From: CG2-30-58-95 sp964618215
GTDB lineage: Bacteria; Chloroflexota; Anaerolineae; Anaerolineales; Villigracilaceae
Direction of reading: 5' to 3'
Assembly: GCA_964618215.1 (NCBI GenBank)
Contig: CAZTZE010000012.1
Span: 14,428 to 78,427 of the forward strand
Length of the DNA: 64,000 nt
A program made the position numbers and the translations under genes. Below the pieces are notes generated by a model, which saw nothing but the letters and a program-made list of their open reading frames with translations, had not been told where the DNA came from and ran no database searches. Below, one piece after another: positions 1 to 8,468 of the stretch; the stretch's first letter is position 1, and each line of letters starts with the position of its first letter.

Positions 1-168
1 GCTGCGCTCGAAGAGCAGGCCGCAGCCGCGCTGAACCCCAGCGGCGGCCCGACGGTCGGACGCATGTTCCAGGCTGAGGCCGGCAAGCGGGCAGAGATGA
101 TCACCGGCAGCCCGGATGAGGTCGCCGACAAGCTCGTTAGCATTTTCAAAGAAGTGGGCGTGCTTTAG
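1..168 (+). CDS. etfB: Electron transfer flavoprotein beta subunit, C-terminal fragment
   Basis: This is the 3' end of a gene entering from outside the window. Frame 1 is open from the first base to a TAG at 166-168 and gives 55 residues ending in a helix with the motif AEMITGSPDEVADKL and the terminus FKEVGVL, as in EtfB C-termini. EtfB binds AMP and pairs with EtfA to carry electrons from acyl-CoA dehydrogenases. The stop lies 12 bases before etfA, with an AGGAGG Shine-Dalgarno in between, so the two are one operon. The assignment rests on the C-terminal pattern and on the adjacent etfA. Confidence 0.85.
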   Translation, partial: AALEEQAAAALNPSGGPTVGRMFQAEAGKRAEMITGSPDEVADKLVSIFKEVGVL

Positions 169-180
169 AGGAGGATTTCG

Positions 181-1143
181 ATGAGCCAGGATATTTACGT
201 TGTCGTTGAGCACCTGCGCGGGCAGGTGGCGGATATTTCTTATGTAATGCTGGCAGCCGCGCGCGCGCTGGCCAAAGCAACCGGCGGGAATGTCGTCGCC
301 GTACTGTTAGGTCATCAGGCCGAAGGATTGGCCGGAAATCTGGCCGCGGATCAAGCGCTCTACCTCGACCACCCGGCGCTGGCCGACTTCACCTCAGACG
401 CTTACCAAAAAGCGCTGGCCGGCCTGATCGGCGATAAGCAGCCGCGGGCGGTATTCTTCGGCAGCACATCCATCGGTTCAGACATCGCGGGTGGGCTTTC
501 CATCAAACTGGACTTACCCTTGGTAAGCTCCTGCCTGAACTTCACCGCGGAAGGTAAATTCGTCAGTCAAATCTGCGGCGGCAAGATCATGGCCGAGGGC
601 GATTTGCCCGGCCCAACCGCGCTGCTGACGATAGTCCCGGGCGGATATAAAGCCGAGCAAGCGCCGGGCGGACACTCCCCGACAGTGACCCGGCTCGAGG
701 TCCCCGAGCTGGATGCGCTGCGCGTCAGATTAGCCAATTACATCGAGCCAGAGGCCGGCGATGTGGATATTTCCAAAGAAACATTGCTGATCGCTGTCGG
801 GCGCGGCATCCAACAACAGGACAACATCCAGCTTGCCGAAGATCTGGCCCAGGCGATGGGCGGCGCGGTGTGCGCCTCGCGGCCGGTGATTGACCAGGGC
901 TGGCTGCCGACCTCGCGTCTGGTGGGCAAATCAGGCAAGCACGTCAAGCCCAAGGTTTACCTGGCGCTGGGCATCAGCGGCGCGCCGGAACACGCCGAAG
1001 CCATCACCGACAGCGATATTATCATCGCCATCAACACCGACCCCAAAGCGCCAATTTTCGATTTCGCCAAATACGGCACTGAGACGGACTTGTTCGATCT
1101 GGTCGAAGTGCTGACCGAGAAAGTTAAAGCAGCCAAAGGTTGA
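181..1143 (+). CDS. etfA: Electron transfer flavoprotein alpha subunit
   Basis: A 320-residue protein of normal EtfA length. The N-terminal half (about 1-180) is the nucleotide-fold domain shared with EtfB. The C-terminal half (about 185-315) is the FAD-binding domain, with the family motifs LVGKSGKHVKPK, LALGISGAPEH and IIIAINTDPKAPIFDFAKYG. It accepts electrons from acyl-CoA dehydrogenases and passes them to a membrane oxidoreductase, which is the next gene. AGGAGG lies 7 bases before the ATG. No third partner or ferredoxin domain is fused, so nothing in the gene itself marks it as a bifurcating ETF. Confidence 0.95.
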   Translation: MSQDIYVVVEHLRGQVADISYVMLAAARALAKATGGNVVAVLLGHQAEGLAGNLAADQALYLDHPALADFTSDAYQKALAGLIGDKQPRAVFFGSTSIGSDIAGGLSIKLDLPLVSSCLNFTAEGKFVSQICGGKIMAEGDLPGPTALLTIVPGGYKAEQAPGGHSPTVTRLEVPELDALRVRLANYIEPEAGDVDISKETLLIAVGRGIQQQDNIQLAEDLAQAMGGAVCASRPVIDQGWLPTSRLVGKSGKHVKPKVYLALGISGAPEHAEAITDSDIIIAINTDPKAPIFDFAKYGTETDLFDLVEVLTEKVKAAKG

Positions 1144-1148
1144 TAGAC

Positions 1149-1271
1149 TAGACCTCTTGCAAAAGTCATCCCTTGATGAGTCCGCGCTCTCTAGCGCGGG
1201 CTGTGAGCGCAAGAGAGAGCTCACTTATCTAAAATATTTAAGCGAAGATTACCACTTATGCAAGAGGTCTA
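1149..1271. repeat. MITE-like element with 13-bp terminal inverted repeats
   Basis: TAGACCTCTTGCA (1149-1161) is repeated exactly in inverse orientation at 1259-1271. Between them lies an inner stem (GCTCTCT near 1186 and AGAGAGC near 1214). There is no ORF inside. The element fills the gap between etfA and the downstream membrane oxidoreductase, where it could also form a large hairpin in the mRNA. The structure suggests a non-autonomous transposon remnant, but no target-site duplication is clear. Confidence 0.6.
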
Positions 1272-1290
1272 CTAAATAGGAGCGTATCCG

Positions 1291-3318
1291 ATGCCAGAAC
1301 GAGTTGATTTTTGGGGCATCCCGTATACCTGGGGTTCGCCAGCCATCTACGTGTATACCCTGATGTTCCTGGCGGCCGCCATCCTGCTCGTCCGCTTCTA
1401 CCTGCGCGCCAGGTTGTGGTGGCAGGTAGGCCGGCCGGAGGTGCGTTGGGACAAACTCCACGTGCGGATTGGCCGCTTCATCCAGTACGCCATCCTCCAG
1501 ACCAAGGTGCTGGGCCAGCGCTATCCAGGCATCATGCACGTTGCCATTGCCTGGGCCTTTTTCATGTTCTTCCTGGGCACGGCCTTAGCCACGATTGATT
1601 CCCACTTCTACAAAATCCTGGTTGGTTATCCATTCCTGCTGCAAAAGCTGGTGATGGATACCTTCACCCTCGTCTTTTTCGTCGGCGCGGGGCTGGCGGT
1701 CTACCGGCGCTTCATCCAAAAGCCGCGCCGTTTGACGCTCTCAGCCGGCTTCACGTTTTCGCTGGTGATGATCATCCTGATCGTCCTGGGCGGACTGCTG
1801 ACCGAGTCGCTGCGACTGGCCGTCGAAAAACCGGCCTGGGCGTGGTGGTCGCCGGTCGGCTGGTTGGTTGCAAAGATTTGGATCGCTACCGGCGCTTCGG
1901 AGGCGGCGTTGATGGGCTGGCACCTGGGCGTCTGGATCGCCCACCTGCTCATCGTCGTCGCGACGCTTGTCACGCTGCCGGTCGGCACGCTGTTGCACGT
2001 CCTGACCGGGCCGCTCAACCAATTCTTCTCGAAACTTGACCGCCCGACCGGACGCCTGGCCCGGATGCCAGAAAACGCCAAAGGTGAGCCGATCTACGCC
2101 AGCACCTTGCGTGACCTGACCTGGAAACAGTTGCTGGACGGCGACGCCTGCACCGAATGCGGCCGCTGCCAGGACGCCTGTCCGGCTTTCGCGGCCGGGA
2201 CTCCGCTCAACCCCAAGCAGTTGATCCTGGGCGTGCGCGACGCGCTGCATCTGGACGGAGCGTCGCTGCTTAAAGGGGACGGGAAAGCGCCGCTTCTCGT
2301 CGGCGAGAAAATAAAGGATGAGGTGCTGTGGGCCTGCACGACCTGCGGTGCGTGCGTGCGCGAGTGCCCGGTGCTGATCGAGCACGTGGATGCCATCGTG
2401 GACATGCGCCGTTACCTGGTGATCGAAGGCCGCATGGATGCTGAACTCCAGGGCGCGCTGGAGAACCTGGGCCGCTACGGCAACTCGTTCGGCCAGTCGG
2501 ATCGGATGCGCGCCCGCTGGACGCAAGCGGTGGAACCTAAAATCAAAGACGCTCGCAGAGAGCCGGTCGAATACCTGTGGTTCGTGGGCGACTATGCCTC
2601 GTACAGCCCGACGCTGACCGAAGTCACTCTCAAGACAGCCGAAGTGTTCCAGAAAATCGGTCTGGATTTTGGTATCTTATACGATGCCGAGCGGAACTCC
2701 GGGAACGACGTGCGCCGCGCAGGCGAAGAGGGCTTGTTCGAGATGCTGGTCGAGAAGAACGCCGCGGCGTTGAGTAAATGCACTTACCAGAAAATCGTCA
2801 CCACCGACCCGCATTCCTACAACACCCTTAAGAACGAGTACCCGGCGGATGGCAACGGTCGCCTGCCTGTGCTGCATTACACAGAAATCCTCGACCAGTT
2901 GATCTGTTCCGGTCAGCTCAAATTCAGCAAGAAACTCGGCCTCAAAGTCACTTATCATGACCCGTGCTACCTGGGCCGCTACAACGGCGTGTACGACGCG
3001 CCGCGCCGGATCATCCAGGCGACCGGCTGCGAACTGGTCGAGATGCCGCGTCACGGCGAGCGGGCTTTCTGCTGCGGCGCAGGCGGCGGACGCATCTGGA
3101 TGGCGGAAGGGGAAATCCAGGCAAGCCCTGAGCGCAGCGAACGGGAACGCCCCAGCGAATCCCGCATCCGTGAAGCGGTGAGACTGGATGGCGTGAATAA
3201 CTTTATCGTCGCCTGCCCCAAGGACATCACCATGTACCGCGACGCGGTGAAGACTACCGGCAACGAGGAGCGCTTAATCGTCAAAGACCTGATTGAATTA
3301 GTCCACGCCGCCTTATAA
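1291..3318 (+). CDS. Membrane ETF:quinone oxidoreductase-like iron-sulfur protein (EMO/HdrDE-type)
   Basis: A 675-residue protein. Residues 1-240 contain five or six membrane spans of the nitrate-reductase-gamma type, with His residues placed for haem binding (for example IMHVAIAWAFF and GWHLGVWIAHLL). Two [4Fe-4S] motifs follow, CTECGRCQDACP (about 287) and CTTCGACVRECP (about 349), then a C-terminal heterodisulfide-reductase CCG region with HDPCYLGRYNG and CCGAGGGR (about 594). This architecture beside etfBA matches the membrane EtfAB:menaquinone oxidoreductase (EMO) described in syntrophic fatty-acid oxidisers. It would take electrons from reduced ETF and reduce quinone. Residues about 610-623 (nt 3120-3158) look like an in-frame copy of a dispersed repeat. 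Confidence 0.88.
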   Translation: MPERVDFWGIPYTWGSPAIYVYTLMFLAAAILLVRFYLRARLWWQVGRPEVRWDKLHVRIGRFIQYAILQTKVLGQRYPGIMHVAIAWAFFMFFLGTALATIDSHFYKILVGYPFLLQKLVMDTFTLVFFVGAGLAVYRRFIQKPRRLTLSAGFTFSLVMIILIVLGGLLTESLRLAVEKPAWAWWSPVGWLVAKIWIATGASEAALMGWHLGVWIAHLLIVVATLVTLPVGTLLHVLTGPLNQFFSKLDRPTGRLARMPENAKGEPIYASTLRDLTWKQLLDGDACTECGRCQDACPAFAAGTPLNPKQLILGVRDALHLDGASLLKGDGKAPLLVGEKIKDEVLWACTTCGACVRECPVLIEHVDAIVDMRRYLVIEGRMDAELQGALENLGRYGNSFGQSDRMRARWTQAVEPKIKDARREPVEYLWFVGDYASYSPTLTEVTLKTAEVFQKIGLDFGILYDAERNSGNDVRRAGEEGLFEMLVEKNAAALSKCTYQKIVTTDPHSYNTLKNEYPADGNGRLPVLHYTEILDQLICSGQLKFSKKLGLKVTYHDPCYLGRYNGVYDAPRRIIQATGCELVEMPRHGERAFCCGAGGGRIWMAEGEIQASPERSERERPSESRIREAVRLDGVNNFIVACPKDITMYRDAVKTTGNEERLIVKDLIELVHAAL

Positions 3319-3335
3319 GCGCATGACGTGAGATT

Positions 3336-5345
3336 ATGGCGAAACCAACCAAGGCTATTCATGCGAGACGCCGGTCAGTATCTGCTCTAATAAGTAAAGA
3401 TGGCGTCAGGATACCGATAGCCGCCAAGCTCATCCTCAGCTTTTTGCTGATCATCATTCTGCTCAGCGCGATTTTCACGCTGGCAGGCATCCAACTGATC
3501 AGCAACCGCATCGTGGCAGAAGCGCAAGATAAAGTCCGTCATGATCTTAATTCCGCCAGAGAGATCTATCAGAGCGAGCTGGAACGCATTAACGATGTAG
3601 TCCGATTGACCGCTGGCCGTTTTTTTCTTACCGATGCAATGACCGCCGGAAAATTGGACCCGGCCACCCAGGAGTTGTCTAGAGTCAGGCTAAGAGAAGG
3701 GCTTGATATACTGACGCTCACAGATGCAAGCGGCAATATTCTTTTTCGAGCCAGTAATCCGGGCAGCTCCACGGATGGCAACGATTACGATGAACTTGTT
3801 TCAGTAGTGATAAGTAGAAAGGCGCCTGTTGCAGCGACTATGATTATATCTGGCGAGGAATTACGCCGAGAATCCCCATTGCTGGCCGAACAGGCCTATT
3901 TCAAGTTTATTGACACGCCGATGGCAAGAGTGAGAAATGAGACCGAGGAAACAGCCGGGATGATGTTGAAAGCCGCAGCCCCGATATTCGACTATCAGAA
4001 TAAATTTATCGGAGTCTTATACGGCGGCGTCTTGCTCAACAGGAACCATGCTATTGTTGACGAGATAAAACAAACCGTCTTCGAGGGTATGAAATACGAA
4101 GGCAAAGACATCGGGACGGCAACCATTTTTCAAGACGATGTAAGAATTTCGACAAACGTTTTAAACACGGACGGCTCCAGGGCAATCGGAACACGTGGAA
4201 GCGAAACAGTATATGATCAGGTAGTAATAAAAGGCAAGCCCTACATCGGGCGCGCGTTTGTCGTCAACAACTGGTATATCACAGCCTACGAACCCATCCG
4301 CGATATCAATCGCCGGGTTATCGGCATCCTCTACGTGGGCATTTTGGAACAAAGATATCTGGACATCAAAGAGCAAACCATCCTTGTCTTTCTACTCATC
4401 GCCTTCGTGGGTGTGCTGGTATCAATGCTGCTGTCCTATTTTATTTCTCGAAATATCTCTGTTCCCATTAACAGGTTAGCCCTGGCCTCCAGAGAAATCG
4501 CGCGCGGCAATCTGGACGCGAGAGTAGGGACTATCTCCAGCGATGAATTGGGCGAGCTGGCAGACACTTTCAACAAGATGGCTTCTGCGCTCAAAGAACG
4601 GGATGAAAAGCTAAAAGATCTCACCCGAAGCCAACTGATGGAGTCTGAGAGATTGGCGCTTATCGGACAATTAGCTGCCAACGTGGCTCACGAATTGAAT
4701 AATCCGCTGACAGGCATTGTCACCTATTCTCACCTGCTCCTGGAAAAAACAACAGCCGAGGACGCGAGCGGAGATTTTCTGAGAAAAATCGTTGTGCAGG
4801 CGGATCGCTGCAAAGAAATCATCCGTGGATTATTGGATTTTGCCCGCCAAAAGAAACTCAGCAAGGCATTATGTGATGTCAACTCAATTTTGATCGAGTG
4901 CGTTTCACTGGTAGAAAATCAAGCCTTATTTCATAATATTCACATCCAAAGCAATCGAAAAATAGATCTTCCGCTGGCTGTCATTGATCCCTCGCAAATC
5001 GAACGCGTGTTCATGAACATGATCCTCAATGCCGCTGAAGCGATGGAAGGCAATGGGCAGTTGACGATAACAACCCGGTTCGATCAAGATAAGAATTTCA
5101 TAGATGTGGAGTTCGCAGACACTGGTCCTGGGATCGCCAAAGATAATTTGGAGAAGATTTTCGATCCCTTCTTCACCACCAAGGATGGCGGACATGGCTT
5201 AGGTTTAGCCATTTGCTACGGGATCATCAAGGAACACAAAGGTACGATTTCTGTGGAGAGCGAGCCAGGTAAGGGAACGACCTTTATTGTGAGACTGCCG
5301 GTGATGGTAAACGAAGAGGCCGTAATAGATGGGCAAGAAATATAA
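3336..5345 (+). CDS. Membrane histidine kinase with Cache sensor and HAMP domain
   Basis: A 669-residue kinase. It has TM1 at about 27-50, a roughly 290-residue extracytoplasmic Cache-like sensor, TM2 at about 345-365, a HAMP linker, then HisKA with the H-box VAHELNNPLTG (about 450) and a HATPase domain with N-box (MILNAAEAM), G1 (DTGPGIA) and GHGLGLAI. The N-terminal positive stretch is unusually long, so a start downstream of 3336 is possible. The gene begins 17 bases after the ETF:quinone oxidoreductase stop and overlaps the next regulator by 17 bases, so it likely senses a ligand or redox state relevant to the flanking energy genes. The ligand cannot be told from sequence. Confidence 0.9.
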   Translation: MAKPTKAIHARRRSVSALISKDGVRIPIAAKLILSFLLIIILLSAIFTLAGIQLISNRIVAEAQDKVRHDLNSAREIYQSELERINDVVRLTAGRFFLTDAMTAGKLDPATQELSRVRLREGLDILTLTDASGNILFRASNPGSSTDGNDYDELVSVVISRKAPVAATMIISGEELRRESPLLAEQAYFKFIDTPMARVRNETEETAGMMLKAAAPIFDYQNKFIGVLYGGVLLNRNHAIVDEIKQTVFEGMKYEGKDIGTATIFQDDVRISTNVLNTDGSRAIGTRGSETVYDQVVIKGKPYIGRAFVVNNWYITAYEPIRDINRRVIGILYVGILEQRYLDIKEQTILVFLLIAFVGVLVSMLLSYFISRNISVPINRLALASREIARGNLDARVGTISSDELGELADTFNKMASALKERDEKLKDLTRSQLMESERLALIGQLAANVAHELNNPLTGIVTYSHLLLEKTTAEDASGDFLRKIVVQADRCKEIIRGLLDFARQKKLSKALCDVNSILIECVSLVENQALFHNIHIQSNRKIDLPLAVIDPSQIERVFMNMILNAAEAMEGNGQLTITTRFDQDKNFIDVEFADTGPGIAKDNLEKIFDPFFTTKDGGHGLGLAICYGIIKEHKGTISVESEPGKGTTFIVRLPVMVNEEAVIDGQEI

Positions 5346-6420
5346 GATACTGATTATTGACGACGAGGAAGTGATTTTAGATTCTTGCACATTAATATTG
5401 GAAAGAGGTAATTATCAGCTCGCCACCGCCAGGAACGGTAAACTTGGGTTGGAGCTTGTAGAGGAATTCCAACCCGACCTGGTCTTTGTTGACCTAAAAA
5501 TGCCCGGGATATCTGGCTTGGAGGTGCTTGAAAGGATCCGTGATCGCGATCCAAACATTGTGACCATCGTCATTACCGGCTATGCTACTGTCAGTTCAGC
5601 CGTGGAAGCGATGAAGATCGGCGCTTACGACTTCCTGCCAAAACCATTCGGCCCGGACGAATTCCGTTTGATCACTCAGCGAGGACTGGATAGAAGGAGA
5701 TTGGTTTTAGAAACCATTTCCCTGCGAAGGGAAAAAGAAATGCTGAGAGAGAATTTTGCCGCCATTGTCTCTCATGAACTAAAGTCACCCCTGGGCGCGG
5801 TGCAGCAGAATCTGTTTGTGCTGGAGGATGAACTCTCTGACAAGCTCAACGAAGAACAAAAAATCAAGATTGAACGGATGAAGGTCAAGATCAACGATCT
5901 AATCAACCTCATTCATACCTGGCTGCGTGTGATTTCGGTGGATGTGAAGAAGCTTCAGGAGAACTTTAAACCTGCTTCGATAGCGACTGTGATTTCTAAG
6001 GCAATCGAGAATGTTCAACCCCATGCAAACCGCAAAGACATCGAACTCGTTTCATCAGTTCAAGAGTCATTGAGTCTCGTCAGTGGAGATGAAGGCACCC
6101 TGGTTGAAGTTATTGGAAATATTCTCGGAAACGGGATCAAGTTTTCCCGGGTCGGAAGTCGAATAACGATAAAGGCTGAAGAAAAAGAAAACAGCCTGTT
6201 CATCTCGATCACGGACACCGGGATTGGCATATCGAAAGAAGATCTCCCTTATATCTTCGAGGATTTTTATACCGGTGATACCGGCCCGGTAGTTGAAAAA
6301 AGCAGCGGCTTGGGACTAGCCATCTCGAAGCGCATTGTCGAAGCCCATAATGGCTCGATTTCAGTGGAAAGCGAACTGGGTAAAGGGAGTACATTTACAA
6401 TCCGTTTACCAGTTCAATAA
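5329..6420 (+). CDS. Response regulator-histidine kinase hybrid
   Basis: 363 residues. An N-terminal receiver domain (acidic pair IIDDEE, phosphoacceptor Asp in FVDLKMPG, Thr in VITGYA, Lys in LPKPFG) is followed by HisKA (H-box VSHELKSPLGA, about 145-155) and a HATPase domain (N-box NGIKFS, G1 DTGIGIS, G2 SGLGLAI). There is no membrane span, so it is a soluble relay kinase. It overlaps the membrane kinase gene by 17 bases, implying translational coupling and a shared phosphorelay. There is no DNA-binding domain; output may pass to the single-domain regulator at 6588 or act at the protein level. Confidence 0.9.
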   Translation: MGKKYKILIIDDEEVILDSCTLILERGNYQLATARNGKLGLELVEEFQPDLVFVDLKMPGISGLEVLERIRDRDPNIVTIVITGYATVSSAVEAMKIGAYDFLPKPFGPDEFRLITQRGLDRRRLVLETISLRREKEMLRENFAAIVSHELKSPLGAVQQNLFVLEDELSDKLNEEQKIKIERMKVKINDLINLIHTWLRVISVDVKKLQENFKPASIATVISKAIENVQPHANRKDIELVSSVQESLSLVSGDEGTLVEVIGNILGNGIKFSRVGSRITIKAEEKENSLFISITDTGIGISKEDLPYIFEDFYTGDTGPVVEKSSGLGLAISKRIVEAHNGSISVESELGKGSTFTIRLPVQ

Positions 6421-6425
6421 ACAAC

Positions 6426-6537
6426 GGTAGTGGTATTCGAGTAAGTGATGTGGTGTGGGATGGCATCCCGCATACCCTTGATTTGGCGGGATAACATCCC
6501 GCCCCACAAAGCGCATCACTTACTTTGAGCCACTACC
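6426..6537. repeat. Long imperfect palindromic element
   Basis: GGTAGTGG (6426-6433) pairs with CCACTACC (6530-6537). Inside, GTAAGTGATG (6441-6450) pairs with CATCACTTAC (6514-6523), followed by further G/C-rich pairing toward the centre (GGGATG with CATCCC). The whole 112-bp gap between two regulators can fold as one hairpin. It has no ORF and looks like a mobile palindromic repeat, possibly with a transcript-processing effect. Confidence 0.55.
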
Positions 6538-6587
6538 TCGAGATGATACAATACACCGATATCCTAAAAAAGTGAAGGAGCTATGCG

Positions 6588-7013
6588 ATGAACACTCAAA
6601 AGAAGTTGCTCATAATAGATGATGACCCCGATTATGTTGCCGGGGTCAGATCTATCCTTGAGAAGGCCGAATACAGCGTGGAGGTGGCCTACAACCCCAA
6701 GGATGGGTTTCAGGCCCTGCAATCCAAGCAGTACGATCTGCTACTGCTCGATATCATGATGGGCCGGGGTGCAGAGGGTATTGCACTCGCTCGGAAGCTG
6801 AGAAAGGATCCAAAACTAAGAGAAATGCCGGTCTTGATCATCACCGGCATCCGGGAACAGATCGCTTTTCTCTTCCCCGGCCAGCCTGTCCACCCCCACT
6901 TTGTCGAACTCGACGAACTGGTCGAGAAGCCAGTAGAACCCAAGCTTCTCTTGGAAAAGGTAAGTACCTTGCTGAAAATGGCCGAAGAGAAAAAATCCCA
7001 GGCGAAGAAGTAA
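6588..7013 (+). CDS. Single-domain response regulator
   Basis: A 141-residue receiver domain with no output domain. It shows the acidic pair IIDDDPDYV, phosphoacceptor Asp in LLLLDIMMGRG, Thr in LIITGIR and the conserved Lys in LVEKPVEP. The short C-terminal tail is Lys-rich. It sits 13 bases before hdrC, so it is probably transcribed with the Hdr genes and may act as a phospho-shuttle or protein-protein regulator within the kinase cascade upstream. Confidence 0.88.
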   Translation: MNTQKKLLIIDDDPDYVAGVRSILEKAEYSVEVAYNPKDGFQALQSKQYDLLLLDIMMGRGAEGIALARKLRKDPKLREMPVLIITGIREQIAFLFPGQPVHPHFVELDELVEKPVEPKLLLEKVSTLLKMAEEKKSQAKK

Positions 7014-7026
7014 CAGGAGATAATCT

Positions 7027-7590
7027 ATGGCTGTTGAACTTTCTTTCAGCAAAGAAATTGAAAACATCATGTATGCCAGCCACGGGAAGCCGATCAAGGA
7101 CTGCCTGCAATGTGGCACTTGCTCAGGGTCATGTCCGGCGGTTGAGTTCATGGACAATTCGCCGCGTGAAATTATCGGTTTGATCAGCGCAGACTTCAAG
7201 AAAGAAGTGCTGGCCAGCAACACTTACTGGACATGCGCTTCCTGTTATCACTGTAGCGTGAGATGCCCGGCCGGGATTGACATCGCGGATATGATGTACT
7301 CCCTGAAGCGCTATTCGATGTGGAAAGGCGAATTCCAGGAGGGCTTGATCGGACCCGAGTTCTCTGAAAGCTTCGTGAAGATGATCATAAACTCCGGGCG
7401 ATCCTTTGAACCGCTCCTGGCAGCCACCTACCTGCCCAAATTCAGCGCGCGCGACATCGTCCAGGAAGGTCTGATGGCCACCGGCCTGGTTCTGAGCGGG
7501 AAAATGCCCTTGCTCCCGAAGAAAGTCAAGAGGCTCAAGAACCTCCAGCGGATGGTGAGAAGGATCATCCCGATAGGAGATAAATCATGA
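7027..7590 (+). CDS. hdrC: Heterodisulfide reductase subunit C-like
   Basis: 187 residues with two [4Fe-4S] motifs, CLQCGTCSGSCP (about 28-39) and CASCYHCSVRCP (about 72-83), the HdrC pattern. The rest of the chain is helical and basic at the C-terminus. HdrC bridges electrons from HdrA to the CCG-cluster subunit HdrB. The stop overlaps the hdrB start by 4 bases (ATGA), so the subunits are translationally coupled. In bacteria without methanogenesis the final acceptor of such complexes is often unknown. Confidence 0.9.
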   Translation: MAVELSFSKEIENIMYASHGKPIKDCLQCGTCSGSCPAVEFMDNSPREIIGLISADFKKEVLASNTYWTCASCYHCSVRCPAGIDIADMMYSLKRYSMWKGEFQEGLIGPEFSESFVKMIINSGRSFEPLLAATYLPKFSARDIVQEGLMATGLVLSGKMPLLPKKVKRLKNLQRMVRRIIPIGDKS

Positions 7591-8450
7591 AGCAATATGC
7601 CTATTACCCGGGTTGCTCGCTCGAAAGCTTGGGGAAGAACTATCACATTTCTGCACTCGAGGTCTCACGCGAGTTGGGCCTGGAACTCAAGGAACTCGAG
7701 GATTGGAACTGCTGCGGCGCGACCGCTTACTTCCCCGTAGATGAATTGCTGGCGTACACCCTGGTCTCCAGGAACCTGGCCATCGCCGAAAAGACTGGCC
7801 TGAAAGACTTCGTCGCCCCATGCAGCGCGTGTTACAAGAATGCGTACTTCACAAACTCCTACCTCCAAAAAGATGAAGACCTGGCCGAACACATAAATTA
7901 CGCACTGGAAGCGGACAATTTGCATGTTGCTGGAACAATGAAGGTGCGGCACTTGATCGAGGTGTTCATCGAGGATGTGGGCATAGAGGAGATCCAGAAA
8001 AAGGTTACAAACCCGCTGAAAGGCCTGCGCGTGGCCCCCTACTACGGCTGTCAGCTTGTGCGGCCGAGGAAGGCCAAAGAAGATGTCGAGAACCCTCGAT
8101 ACTTCGAGGGCCTCCTTTCAGCGCTCGGCTCAGAGCCGATCGAATATGCTTCCAAAACACGCTGTTGCGGCGGCTCATTGATCATCACGAACAGAAAAGC
8201 TGCTCTGGACATGGTCCACAAGCTGTTGCAGGATGCAGTCAAGAATAACGCGAATGTGATTGCGACCACCTGCCCGATGTGCAACGTCAACGTGGAAGTG
8301 TACCAGAGTCAAGTTAACCGAGAATTCGGTACAGATTTCTCGATTCCCGTGATGTACTTCACGCAGCTTATGGGGATGGCATTGGGCATTGACCACGGAC
8401 GAATCGGGGTCAAGGCATCCATGCTCTCCCTGGCTCAGAGTACAGAATAA
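7587..8450 (+). CDS. hdrB: Heterodisulfide reductase subunit B-like
   Basis: 287 residues with the duplicated CCG signature that binds the noncubane iron-sulfur clusters. The first half is AYYPGCSLES ... WNCCGATAY ... APCSACY. The second half is YYGCQLVRP ... TRCCGGSLI ... TTCPMCNVN. HdrB is the disulfide-reducing subunit of HdrABC. It is coupled to hdrC by a 4-base overlap and is followed 18 bases later by hdrA. All expected Cys appear present. Confidence 0.93.
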   Translation: MKQYAYYPGCSLESLGKNYHISALEVSRELGLELKELEDWNCCGATAYFPVDELLAYTLVSRNLAIAEKTGLKDFVAPCSACYKNAYFTNSYLQKDEDLAEHINYALEADNLHVAGTMKVRHLIEVFIEDVGIEEIQKKVTNPLKGLRVAPYYGCQLVRPRKAKEDVENPRYFEGLLSALGSEPIEYASKTRCCGGSLIITNRKAALDMVHKLLQDAVKNNANVIATTCPMCNVNVEVYQSQVNREFGTDFSIPVMYFTQLMGMALGIDHGRIGVKASMLSLAQSTE

Positions 8451-8468
8451 GAAACAGGAGAGAAACCT

